DNA of 64,000 bases from assembly GCA_965223435.1 (NCBI GenBank), contig CBDCWQ010000022.1:744001-808000 (forward strand). Direction: 5' to 3'. Below, in pieces: positions 47,007-55,511 of the stretch (position 1 is the stretch's first letter; every line of letters starts with the position of its first letter). A model generated the notes under the pieces. That model ran no database searches. It was given only the letters and a program-made list of their open reading frames with translations, and was not told the DNA's origin. The DNA is from CBDCWQ01 sp965223435 (GTDB lineage Bacteria > Myxococcota > Kuafuiibacteriia > Kuafuiibacteriales > Kuafuiibacteriaceae). The translations under genes and the position numbers were made by a program.

Positions 47007-49507
47007 CAGGTGTCTCTCCTGAGCTCCGGGTGGAGTTGGATGATCTCGCTAGGGCGTCCCCCGGCTGGAGTGGTCTTCTCCACGCGAAGCCACCCAGCCT
47101 CGGTCAGCGCCTCTATGGCCAGATGGGCGTCCTTGCTGGTCCGCAGTCCAGATAACTGTCGCCGATAGAGATCGCGGACGGAATCACCACCTTTGACTTC
47201 GCCAGCCCTGATTTTCTTCGCCAGGGCTTGAGCCGGGGCGACCTTAGGTTCCGCATCGGCGTTATAGATCTTTTGGGCGTGCTTCTCCAAGTACTCACAC
47301 CATGCGGCGGCTTTCTGGGCGGCCTCGAAGCGAACCGCATCGTTATGCTGGCCATTGGCGGCCATCTTGATGACCTCGAAGAGCAGCGCGAGGGAGGGCA
47401 TTAAAGACCGGTATTTGCTTAAATGAGATTCGAAGGCGGGCGTCGATTTTAGTTGATCCGAGCGGAGTCTAGCTTCGAGCTCGTTGCGCCAATGGCATGC
47501 GATTTCTTCAGCTTCAGTGCTGAAACGGAGAAAAGGTATTTCGTCTTCATTCGATTTCTTCCCGAAATCGATGGTGGGTAGGCGACTATCCGCCCAGTCG
47601 TAAATTCGGAAAGCCTCGTTTTGGGCTTTGGTGTCGAGTTCTCGGTCGGGCAACGACCAAGGTGGTGGGTCGTCTGGCCACACTGCGAGTTGAAGGCGCT
47701 GCAAAAGGCCATCATCGTGGGCACCACCATTGACGGCGTCTTTGATGTAGGGTCGAAGCTTATTCGGCTGGATTCCGCCAATGATCGACAGGGTGATGGC
47801 GGGAATGTGCACCGTTCCGCGACCCATACGATCGTACGTAAAGATACCCGTTCCGTTCCAGCCCTCGAGGTAAAACTCGCGGTCACCTTCGCGTCCGGAT
47901 TTGGCGAAGCTACGAAGCCAGCCCGCGAGTTCATCCCGTGAAACCAAAAGTCCGCGGGGATTGTCTTTGAGTATATCTCCCAGTTTTTCTACCGTCGCGT
48001 CTTGGGTCAGGTAGCGCCGCTCCATGGTCTGTGACTGGTTGAGCTCATCTATCTTCTCGACGAGTTCCAACTCCAGGTGGTCCAAGTTCGCTTTTCGATT
48101 CTTCATGTCACCCTTGAGCGCCGCGATCTCTTGTTCGATCCGTTCCCGACGGGCCCGCTGTCCAGATTCCTGTTCTTGATGATGATCTCGAGCTACTTTG
48201 GCCAACCGTTTGAGTGGCTTGAGCGCGCTTGAGATAGCGTTGGTTTTCATGGTTCCTGGACGGCCGATGATTGCACCCCATAAATTTGGCACCACCAGAT
48301 AGTCGCTGCGTGGCCAAGGGCGAATACCGAGGCTCCGCCCCACCACGGCTGAAAGGGCCACCAGGGCCGGTGCGGCAACGTACTCCAGAGGAAAGCACGC
48401 ATGCTCAGCCAGCTCGACCAGCCAGGGCCGTAGGGGCTCGGGCAGCATCTCCTCGGGCAGCTTAGGCGCGGGGGCCGCGGTGGGCAGAGCGCCCAAAGCG
48501 GGCCACTGGGTCTCTTCTGTTGTCGCGGAGTGATGCTCGGGAGGGGACAGATATCCCTCTCGCCTGAGCAAGGCGGCTCGAGTGAGCCCCGCTGCATGGG
48601 CATCCAAGTCCAGTGCGTCTCCGTGGTAGCAGGCCTTTCCGGGTAGACCTGGTTTGGTGTGAGATGCCGAGTGACAGACCCACCGGTCGGCGTTGCCGTC
48701 TAAGTGGCCAAAACAGTCGTGGTGCCCGCAGGCGGGGCATGTCCCGTGCGACTCGGACCAATTCGACGGATGGTCGGAATTGTATGCAAGGGCAGCGGCG
48801 TCGAAATTTGCGCCACTGTTTTGGGTGGACTTCTGGTCATTGCCAGCACACCACCTGCGAACTTGCTCTCCGACCGATCCTTCCACTTCGGCTAACAGCG
48901 TTGTGTCCTCGATCGCAGCACTGGCCGCGTCTTCGCTCCAACCGTGACGTACGAGCAGCGAAGCCGCGGCGAGGCGCGCCACACTCTGACGGAGATCCGC
49001 CGCGTTTGTCTGTATGACCGCATCACGTATTTCTGTTTCGCTAAAATCGACGGAGAATTTGACCAACTCTCCTGACGGATGGGTGCTCGGGGGGAAAATG
49101 GTTTGGCATCCGTTGGAGCGAATCTCGACCAAGACTTGGGCCGCCTTGCCCTCTTCGGCCGGCGCGATGAATTTTTCGGTTCGGAGACTTTGGGCCTGGT
49201 AGAGCCAGTGAGAACGGGGCCTACTGTCTCGCCCAAAAATCAAGGTTCGTGGGAGAAAACGGGATGCCAACCGCACCGCCTCATCACAGTCCAGATCGAT
49301 GTCGATCAGGTTCCCACTGGGGTCCCCGAGAAGCACACCAACATTTTGGGGTCGACCGTTGAAATAGCGGGACACATCGTTCTCCGTCATCCGAAGCGCT
49401 TGCCAACGCTTCAGAACGGGGCCTTTTTCTCGATACGGAACTGGTATCGGCGTCCAGCCGGATCGCAAGAACTCTTGTGCGGCCTGTTGTGGTTTGTCGA
49501 ACTGCAT
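47006..49507 (-). CDS. PrimPol / DUF3987 replication protein
   Basis: An 833-residue protein starting at 49507, with GGAGG nine bases upstream. The N-terminal domain is a bifunctional primase-polymerase of the archaeo-eukaryotic type, with NLIDIDLDCDEA as the metal-binding motif and SHWLYQ as the catalytic His region. A zinc-binding CPACGHHDC/WVC segment follows (about residues 255-290). The C-terminal 500 residues are DUF3987, a helicase-like P-loop domain seen as LWGAIIGRPGTMKTNAISSA, LLVSRDELAGWLRSF and a later winged-helix end. Such proteins initiate replication of plasmids, phages and satellites. It implies that the element can replicate after excision. Confidence 0.88.
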   Translation of the reverse strand: MQFDKPQQAAQEFLRSGWTPIPVPYREKGPVLKRWQALRMTENDVSRYFNGRPQNVGVLLGDPSGNLIDIDLDCDEAVRLASRFLPRTLIFGRDSRPRSHWLYQAQSLRTEKFIAPAEEGKAAQVLVEIRSNGCQTIFPPSTHPSGELVKFSVDFSETEIRDAVIQTNAADLRQSVARLAAASLLVRHGWSEDAASAAIEDTTLLAEVEGSVGEQVRRWCAGNDQKSTQNSGANFDAAALAYNSDHPSNWSESHGTCPACGHHDCFGHLDGNADRWVCHSASHTKPGLPGKACYHGDALDLDAHAAGLTRAALLRREGYLSPPEHHSATTEETQWPALGALPTAAPAPKLPEEMLPEPLRPWLVELAEHACFPLEYVAAPALVALSAVVGRSLGIRPWPRSDYLVVPNLWGAIIGRPGTMKTNAISSALKPLKRLAKVARDHHQEQESGQRARRERIEQEIAALKGDMKNRKANLDHLELELVEKIDELNQSQTMERRYLTQDATVEKLGDILKDNPRGLLVSRDELAGWLRSFAKSGREGDREFYLEGWNGTGIFTYDRMGRGTVHIPAITLSIIGGIQPNKLRPYIKDAVNGGAHDDGLLQRLQLAVWPDDPPPWSLPDRELDTKAQNEAFRIYDWADSRLPTIDFGKKSNEDEIPFLRFSTEAEEIACHWRNELEARLRSDQLKSTPAFESHLSKYRSLMPSLALLFEVIKMAANGQHNDAVRFEAAQKAAAWCEYLEKHAQKIYNADAEPKVAPAQALAKKIRAGEVKGGDSVRDLYRRQLSGLRTSKDAHLAIEALTEAGWLRVEKTTPAGGRPSEIIQLHPELRRDT

Positions 49508-49783
49508 CGCTTGCCTCCGAATATCGATCCAAGAACTCGGTTGGGCCGGGCCAGACCGATATTTAGATCCCGTATGGAACACGAAATTAGAATCCGACCT
49601 GCCGATCCGTATACCCTTTTTCTTTCGGCGCGATGGTTGAAGCGAAAAATGATGTCCAAGAACGTCGGTGTTCTACGATATTTGTTGGTTCGAATTTTGT
49701 TGTGGGGCAAATGACCGTGCGACGCGAATTAAGACGATATGGACGAACCTTTGGTGCTGATCGCGATGAATTTTTGCGATGGA

Positions 49784-50368
49784 TCAGGGTGCTTCTTCTT
49801 CACGGACGGGGAGATTCTCGGCGATGTGCTTGAGGACTTGAGCCAAAGCAAATAGTGATTTTCTCGGGATCTCATCAAAGCCCTGCTGGTTTAGTGCCTT
49901 TCGAAGAGTGACAAGACTACGCCCCGCCTCCACGCCGAGATTGAAGAAGATAACGCTTTCGATACTGCGGAGCGCATTCCATCGCTCCTCGATCTGAAAC
50001 CAGCTCGTCCGCAAGCTTTTCGAGAGTGAGGCCCCAAATAGACGAACGAGTTCTATGGTCTCTTTCCGTTGCTCGAGAAGCTCTGGGCAACGTTTGAAAA
50101 TCCGCAAGGCTTCATCGGCGACGTGATGCTCACCTTCGCCTTCGAGAACTTCGTACCAGTCGGGGTGACCAGGGTAATATTTTGCCGGCATGCGGATTTC
50201 GTAACCCTTGCTCGCCAGCCTTTGGTTTAACTTTCGAAGCTCCGGAGGAAGCTCAGGTCTAAAATCTCTCTGCTCCAAGAGTCTTGCGATCCGGCGCAGG
50301 GTACGCGCGAAGTTTTTATGGGGTCGGTTCTTGACCTGGGATTTCTCCCATTGATCTGTATCTTCCAA
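49784..50368 (-). CDS. Hypothetical protein, 194 aa
   Basis: I do not recognise this protein. It starts at a TTG with GGAGG eight bases upstream. It is mostly helical and basic (NFARTLRRIARLLEQRDFRP, ELRKLNQRLASKGYEIRMPA), with a Tyr/Trp-rich stretch (YYPGHPDWYEVLEGEGEHHV) and a C-terminal helical half. No membrane segment or signal peptide. It is divergent from the AbiE module across 210 bp and in the same direction as the PrimPol gene, 276 bp upstream of it. It may be a replication or regulatory protein of the element. Confidence 0.6.
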   Translation of the reverse strand: MEDTDQWEKSQVKNRPHKNFARTLRRIARLLEQRDFRPELPPELRKLNQRLASKGYEIRMPAKYYPGHPDWYEVLEGEGEHHVADEALRIFKRCPELLEQRKETIELVRLFGASLSKSLRTSWFQIEERWNALRSIESVIFFNLGVEAGRSLVTLRKALNQQGFDEIPRKSLFALAQVLKHIAENLPVREEEAP

Positions 50369-50563
50369 GTCCTAGTCCTCCGAGTAGGGTTAGGGCCCAG
50401 GGGTTCGTCGCGGCAGCCACCGCGGCGCTCCCCGTCTTGTTTATGGGTTTCTTTCCCCTATAGTACCGGATGCCGATCGGCGAGTGGACTAGAAAATCGG
50501 TGAAAACGAATGTTTGCGGAGATATTGATGTTACGTTTTGTCGGCACTTGATATTTATAGCCG

Positions 50564-50577
50564 ATGTTTAGTAACAT
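50564..50577. promoter_or_regulatory. Palindromic operator candidate of the AbiE operon
   Basis: ATGTT-TAGT-AACAT is a perfect palindrome ending one base before the AbiEi start codon, and a related half site (GATGTTACG) lies at 50527-50535. AbiEi proteins are known to repress their own operon by binding inverted repeats in the promoter, so this is a plausible operator. Confidence 0.5.
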
Positions 50578-51201
50578 ATGATAATGGCTCGAGCGCAACC
50601 CAAGACCCAGCCCGAGCGAGTGCTTAGACTGATGCAGAAGCGCCCGCTGATCCGCGCCCGGGATCTTGAGCCACTCGACATTTCGCGTACCGTTCTCCAG
50701 CGACTCGTAGCTGAGGGCAAGGTCGAGCGGGTGGGGCGTGGTCTCTACGCACGCCTCGATGCGGATCTGGACGCAGCCCATACCCTTGCCCAAGCACAGC
50801 TCCGAGTACCAAACGGTATCATTTGCCTACTTTCAGCCCTGCGTTTCTACGATCTTACCACTCAAAACCCCTTCGAAGTTTGGATCGCGATCGACCGTAA
50901 GGCGACAAAGCCGAAGGTTGAGTATCCACCACTCCACGTCGTTCGGTTTTCGGGCCAAGCTCTTAAGAAGGAAGTAGAAAAATACGATATCGATGGTGTG
51001 TCGGTGAAAATTACGTCTCCCGCCAGGACGGTCGCTGATTGCTTTAAGTACCGTAATAAGATCGGACTCGACGTTGCGCTGGAGGCACTCCGGGATTATC
51101 GCCGTGGCAAAGTGGGGTCAATCGACGATCTCTGGAACGCAGCGAAACTCGACCGAGTGACTAAAGTCATGCGACCCTATCTAGAGGCGATGAAACTATG
51201 A
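50578..51201 (+). CDS. AbiEi-family antitoxin / transcriptional repressor
   Basis: A 207-residue protein with the AbiEi plan. The N-terminal winged helix-turn-helix has RVLRLMQKRPLIRARDLEPL, DISRTVLQRLVAEGKVERVG and RGLYARLDAD. The C-terminal antitoxin domain includes LLSALRFYDLTTQNPFEVWI, the segment VVRFSGQALKKEVEKYDIDG and SPARTVADCFKYRNKIGLDV. AbiEi both represses the operon and counters the AbiEii nucleotidyltransferase in this type IV toxin-antitoxin system. The start is the ATG at 50578 or 50584. Its stop overlaps the AbiEii ATG by four bases. Confidence 0.9.
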   Translation: MIMARAQPKTQPERVLRLMQKRPLIRARDLEPLDISRTVLQRLVAEGKVERVGRGLYARLDADLDAAHTLAQAQLRVPNGIICLLSALRFYDLTTQNPFEVWIAIDRKATKPKVEYPPLHVVRFSGQALKKEVEKYDIDGVSVKITSPARTVADCFKYRNKIGLDVALEALRDYRRGKVGSIDDLWNAAKLDRVTKVMRPYLEAMKL

Positions 51202-52073
51202 CCGGCCCAAAGAACATGTCCGCTTCTATTAAGGGCCGTCTCCTTCACATCGCCCGTGAGCGACACGAAGATTTCAACTACTTGCTCATCCGTTACATCC
51301 AGGAGCGAATTCTATACCGGCTCAGTCAGTCGCAGCATGCGAATCTCTTTGTCCTCAAGGGGGCGGCCCTCTTCACGCTGTGGCAAGGTGCGCCTCATCG
51401 GCCGACTAAGGATACCGACTTTCTGGGCTTTGGCCCTCCCGACCCTGAGCATCTACGCAGGATCTTCGAGGAGATTCTTGAGACTCCGGTCGAAGATGAT
51501 GGACTGGAGTTCAACACCGCCGACATCACCGCTCACGCGATCCGTGAAAACGCGGTGTACGATGGCATTCGGTTGTCGATAGCGGTTGGGCTCGGCTCGG
51601 CACGAAATCGTGTCCAGATCGATGTCGGATTCGGCGACTCAACCGTCCCCAAACCGGTCGACGCCGAATTCCCAACGATCTTGGACATGCCTGCCCCAAC
51701 GATTCGGGCCTACCAACCCGAAACCGTTGTCGCCGAGAAGTTCGAAGCAATCGTGGCGCTCGGAATGGGTAACAGCCGGCTGAAGGACTACTTCGATCTC
51801 GATTGTCTATTCCGCGATTTCCCGCTTGATCCCAAAGTCCTTCGTGAAGCGATTCTCGCGACGTTCGAAAAACGGCAGCGCTCCATCCCCCATGAGGCCC
51901 CTCTCGGCCTCACCGAAGAATTTTCCGGTGACGCAGAAAAACAGAAGCAGTGGTCGGCATTTTTGAGCCGAGCCGCGCCTGAGTCCTCCATACGTTTGAG
52001 CGATGTTGTAGAGAATCTCCGAGCTCAGCTGACTCCGATTCTCACGGACCTGACCGAATCGCGCAGAACCTGA
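51198..52073 (+). CDS. AbiEii-family nucleotidyltransferase toxin
   Basis: A 291-residue AbiEii/AbiGii-type protein with the minimal nucleotidyltransferase fold. FVLKGAALFTLWQG (51-64) is the GS-like motif, and RPTKDTDFLGFG (69-80) holds the two catalytic Asp (72 and 74). The conserved Lys of ETVVAEKFEAIVALGM and the SRLKDYFDLDCLF motif follow, as in MenT-like toxins. Such toxins add nucleotides to tRNA 3' ends, or otherwise use NTPs, to stop growth during phage infection. The ATGA overlap couples it to AbiEi. All catalytic residues are intact, so the module should be functional. Confidence 0.92.
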   Translation: MTGPKNMSASIKGRLLHIARERHEDFNYLLIRYIQERILYRLSQSQHANLFVLKGAALFTLWQGAPHRPTKDTDFLGFGPPDPEHLRRIFEEILETPVEDDGLEFNTADITAHAIRENAVYDGIRLSIAVGLGSARNRVQIDVGFGDSTVPKPVDAEFPTILDMPAPTIRAYQPETVVAEKFEAIVALGMGNSRLKDYFDLDCLFRDFPLDPKVLREAILATFEKRQRSIPHEAPLGLTEEFSGDAEKQKQWSAFLSRAAPESSIRLSDVVENLRAQLTPILTDLTESRRT

Positions 52074-52277
52074 ACTCAATCAGAAGGATGAAATCCTACA
52101 TGCCTGAGTACGAAGTGTGTACGGTTTCATCCAGGATCGCGATATCGAAAAGTGTCGGGTCGGTATGTCGGGTTTTGAGGAACAGTGGGGCACGCTTGGG
52201 CACGAACGGCAACGCTACGACACGTTTAAGTTAGCGATATTGCTAAAATGCCCAGTGATACCAATGTCCTCAGAAAC

Positions 52278-52321
52278 CTTCACACGGTGGAAGTCGCTGG
52301 TTCAAATCCAGCTGTGCCCAT
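52278..52321 (+). repeat. attR, 44-bp direct repeat
   Basis: An exact copy of the attL core at 42726-42769, the 3' half of tRNA-Val. No D arm or acceptor 5' strand precedes it, so it is not a second tRNA gene. Confidence 0.92.
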
Positions 52322-52440
52322 TTTAGTTTTCGTTAACGATGCCTGCGACTTGCGGTTCGCGAGGGCAAACATTTCTTGGCTCAGCTTCCAGGCTACGGTT
52401 GCTCTTTCCTGTGGCGGTATTCGGAGCCTTCGGGGCCTTT
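52280..52440 (-). pseudogene. 3' stub of a second, diverged integrase at attR
   Basis: On the minus strand the frame that reaches the tRNA-encoded tail reads ATVAWKLSQEMFALANRKSQ, then ASLTKTK, then MGTAGFEPATSTV. The intact integrase of the element has KRKSQSSLRKED before the same tail. The shared RKSQxSLxK lies outside the 44-bp core, so this is the end of a related but different integrase gene. The rest of that gene is gone; the metacaspase operon follows directly. It marks a previous or tandem element at the same site. Confidence 0.65.
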
Positions 52441-52649
52441 AACGAGCCCGAGAACGGTGGCGGACCACCCGACCCGTCGATATCGAGCAAACCGGTTCCC
52501 TGGCCGAGGTTCTTTTGAAAATTTGGGCTACAAAACAACGCCAACGCCAAATCCCAAGCCGAACAAAATGCGAACACCCAGGTTGTCGTCGATCTGGGCA
52601 ACGGTACCAAGAACCTCAGCCTCCAGACCGACTGCGATCCTCTCAGTGA

Positions 52650-54056
52650 TCACGTAACGAAGCGCTGTTCGGGGCCAACGACACCCATGACGCTGGTTCC
52701 GGTGGACCCAGCATCGGTTGGCTGCCAAACAAAACCAGGGCCCCCTTCCAGCCCCAAGGAAAGACTGAAACTGTCGTGGGCCCACCCCAGCCTCCACCCA
52801 ACCCGCATCGAAACCAGGTTCTCTCGGAAAACACCGTTCGCGCCCCGGCTGGTGGTGCCCACCAGGGCGAGGTTGAACCCATGAAAGCGATGACGATCGA
52901 GGGAGAGGCGCATGCCGAATCCCGGTCCGGTGGTGTCAGCAAGACCAGAGGAGCCCTGAGCGGATAATCCGAGCTGCCACCGACCCCTGAGTCTTCCGCT
53001 TCCTTTGGACACCAAAGAAATGCCTTCCACTTCTTCGAAATCTTCCCATCCTAGCGTGCGATGCTCACCATCTTCGAAGTGAAAGTCGTTTTCGTAGATC
53101 TTGTTTCCTCGTCTTGCGCGGACCCGGTACGCGCCCGCAGGCAACGCGACCAAGGCCCCGGATTGGGCCGTGAGCTCCGAGATAACAGAATGGCTGCCGA
53201 TGGCGATGACCACGGCGCGCTCCAGGTCACCTGGAAGCTCCAGACTCATTTCCGTATGATCCAAGAACGAAAGAATGAGCTCGCCCTCACCCGACAGCTG
53301 AAAATCGTAACCGGGGTGGTGCACACCCGATAGGGTGGCGGCGCTGCTCATAATGGTTCGATCGAAAGCATATCGATAAGCCTCTGTCAGCGTCACTTTT
53401 CGGTCGCTTGTGGTATCGGCGGCACCCCGAAGCCCTGAAATCAGGTGGTGGGTAAAATAGCTGGCTTGCAGTTCATCGGACTCAAGCGCAACTTCATTTG
53501 CTGCACTAGAGGTTAGAAATACCTCGCCGTGGCTCTTAAGCTTGTCTCTGAACCGGACCGAAAACGGGGGCGCCGGACTTGCACCCTTGGAACGAACCGC
53601 GCCGCTCCCACAAGCGTCGATCACCGCCAGGCGAACATCTGCTCGAGTCTCTCTCAGCATCGATTTAACCCTGCTGTAGTCGAGACGCTCACCGCCAAGT
53701 TCAAGTGCGGTCCCATCGCTGTGCCCGGAAAAATAGAACGTCAATACCGCTTGTGCGCTTGGATCCTGCTTGATTCGAGCAATGCGGCCGGAAATACGCG
53801 CCATGGCTGCCTCAACGCTTTTTAGCGTGGACCCCTGAAGGAGCGCCATGTCTGCGGGGTGGACTTCGCCGAGTTCGCGGAGCACTTGGGCAAAACGACC
53901 CGCGTCAGACTCCGCGTATCGCAGATGCACCCTTTCTGGGGCACCGCGATTGTTCCCCACGACGATCGCAAAGCGCCTTGTCGTTGCTTCGGCTGCGCCA
54001 TAAACCGCCAACACCGCACCCAGCACGAGAGCCACTCGGAAAAAGGACATCATCAT
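52650..54056 (-). CDS. Exported metacaspase (caspase-like peptidase C14), C-terminus frameshifted
   Basis: A 468-residue protein with a signal peptide (FFRVALVLGAVLAVYGAAEA) and a caspase fold. The catalytic dyad is His112 in YFSGHSDG and Cys149 in VIDACGSG. A middle Ig-like part and a C-terminal beta-strand-rich part that resembles an outer-membrane barrel follow. The present frame ends in GVVGPEQRFVT. A one-base insertion near 52665 would continue it as ALRYVITERIAVGLEAEVLG through to VRILFGLGFGVGVVL, stopping at 52528, a good barrel end. The catalytic domain is intact. The ATG overlaps the anti-sigma stop, so the gene is the third of an ECF sigma operon. Confidence 0.88.
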   Translation of the reverse strand: MMMSFFRVALVLGAVLAVYGAAEATTRRFAIVVGNNRGAPERVHLRYAESDAGRFAQVLRELGEVHPADMALLQGSTLKSVEAAMARISGRIARIKQDPSAQAVLTFYFSGHSDGTALELGGERLDYSRVKSMLRETRADVRLAVIDACGSGAVRSKGASPAPPFSVRFRDKLKSHGEVFLTSSAANEVALESDELQASYFTHHLISGLRGAADTTSDRKVTLTEAYRYAFDRTIMSSAATLSGVHHPGYDFQLSGEGELILSFLDHTEMSLELPGDLERAVVIAIGSHSVISELTAQSGALVALPAGAYRVRARRGNKIYENDFHFEDGEHRTLGWEDFEEVEGISLVSKGSGRLRGRWQLGLSAQGSSGLADTTGPGFGMRLSLDRHRFHGFNLALVGTTSRGANGVFRENLVSMRVGWRLGWAHDSFSLSLGLEGGPGFVWQPTDAGSTGTSVMGVVGPEQRFVT

Positions 54057-54796
54057 GGAATGCTCCCTTTCTTGTAAGAGAGCCGTACCACCTCTGCACC
54101 TTCAATACGTATTTGGCCATCTTGGGCCGCAAGAACGGCCTCAATCACTTCGCTCGCAAGAAGCGCATGGCGACTAAAGACCGCAATAAAAACCTCGGGT
54201 CCCGGGCTGTCGTCGATTTGGAGGCTTGTGGGCAATTCAAAGGCCTCCTTGACGGGAGCACTCTCAAGGCCACCGCTTGGATAAAAGACATGGACGCGCT
54301 TGCTGGCGTCATGCCCCACCACAAGAACATGCGAGTACCCGAGCGGTTCGAAAGAAAAACGCAGGAAGTCCCCCGGTACAATCCCGTCCTGTGGCTTGAG
54401 CTCAGAAACCTCGTTCCCCCGCTTCACAAAAGCATGAACCCGAGGTTGCCCCTTTGCCCGAACACCGGGAGGATACGACGGGTCGGAAGGAACGGCGACG
54501 ACCACAACGGCCAAACACGCCGCAGCCGCGAGCGCAGCCAACGGCGTCGACCACCCACGAAAAAATCCAAGGAACCCAGAGCCACTTTCCCACTTCGCCT
54601 CAACCTTCGGAAGCGTTCGGGGGAACACAGTTTTCACAAATTCCTGGTGATCAGCCATCTGACGATCCAGAAGCGCCTGGCACGCATCACACGCTCGAAG
54701 GTGTGCCCTAAGCTCAGTTTCCTTCTCTGGTGCGAGCCGCTCGATCAGCAGGAGATCCAGTGATTCGAGCGACACATGGCGTTCATCAGTGGTCAC
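54053..54796 (-). CDS. Zinc-finger anti-sigma factor with DUF4384-like domain
   Basis: A 247-residue membrane protein. The N-terminal zinc-binding anti-sigma domain has the H-x3-C-x2-C pattern in RAHLRACDACQALLDRQ. One transmembrane helix follows (TPLAALAAAACLAVVVVAVP). The periplasmic part resembles DUF4384 (GDFLRFSFEPLGYSHVLVVG, VHVFYPSGG, EVFIAVFSRHAL). It should hold the cotranscribed ECF sigma factor until an envelope signal arrives. Start and stop overlap both neighbours by four bases. Confidence 0.88.
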   Translation of the reverse strand: MTTDERHVSLESLDLLLIERLAPEKETELRAHLRACDACQALLDRQMADHQEFVKTVFPRTLPKVEAKWESGSGFLGFFRGWSTPLAALAAAACLAVVVVAVPSDPSYPPGVRAKGQPRVHAFVKRGNEVSELKPQDGIVPGDFLRFSFEPLGYSHVLVVGHDASKRVHVFYPSGGLESAPVKEAFELPTSLQIDDSPGPEVFIAVFSRHALLASEVIEAVLAAQDGQIRIEGAEVVRLSYKKGSIP

Positions 54797-55284
54797 GAGA
54801 GCGCGCCCTCCCCCCGAAGGAGCGATTTTTTGGCCCGCCGTCGGAACTCCTCCAAACGATTCACCACCGTGCGCCTGGACACCCCCAAGGCCCGGGCAAC
54901 CGCGCCTTGGTCCAACCCGACGAGATAGTGCAGGGCTGCTGGCTCCGCGATCTTTTTCGGTATCTCGCGCAACAAACCCCGAACCGCCAATTCGTCGCCA
55001 AGCACCTTTTCGGGGTCGCTCAGGTCAAACTCTGGCATTTGATCCAGGATTTCTCGGCGCCGTTTTCGATCGCGCAAGACGTTCAAGCAGTAGTTGGTCG
55101 TCACCCGGTAAAGCCATCGAATGGCCTCGGTGTCGTCCTCTAAGCGCCCAACGTGACCCATACTCCGTATGAACACCTCCTGGGTGGCGTCCTCCGCCAA
55201 AGCAGGATCACCTAAAATCCTTTTACACCGCGCATACATGATCGCCCCGTATCGCCGGTATAGGGTCTCGACGCGCTCCGTCAT
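54793..55284 (-). CDS. ECF RNA polymerase sigma factor
   Basis: A 163-residue sigma-70 family factor with only regions 2 and 4. The start chosen is the ATG at 55284 (MTERVETLYRRYGAIMYARC). Region 2 has RILGDPALAEDATQEVFIRS and the -10 binding segment AIRWLYRVTTNYCLNVLRDR. Region 4 is VGLDQGAVARALGVSRRTVV with a basic end. It is the first gene of the sigma / anti-sigma / metacaspase operon, and its release presumably raises expression of this operon and other targets. Confidence 0.93.
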   Translation of the reverse strand: MTERVETLYRRYGAIMYARCKRILGDPALAEDATQEVFIRSMGHVGRLEDDTEAIRWLYRVTTNYCLNVLRDRKRRREILDQMPEFDLSDPEKVLGDELAVRGLLREIPKKIAEPAALHYLVGLDQGAVARALGVSRRTVVNRLEEFRRRAKKSLLRGEGALS

Positions 55285-55511
55285 GCCCAATCGCCGCGAT
55301 TCTACCAGACAACCCGCCAGGGCCCTCAAGTGCGCAACCTGAGAAAACCCCGAAGACGACTAAGAAAAACCATGTGTAAAATCAACCATCTACAAATCGA
55401 CCCGCCGGAGACCGGACCACAGAACCTACACCGAGATACACGTCGCAACCTCATAGCACCCTCGAAGAAACCAGTATGAGGCTCGCCATCTCCCCCGTGG
55501 ATGGTTTCAAG

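Noticed and set aside
52278..52321. Second tRNA-Val gene
   Set aside because: Only the 3' half is present; there is no D arm or 5' acceptor strand. It is the att repeat.
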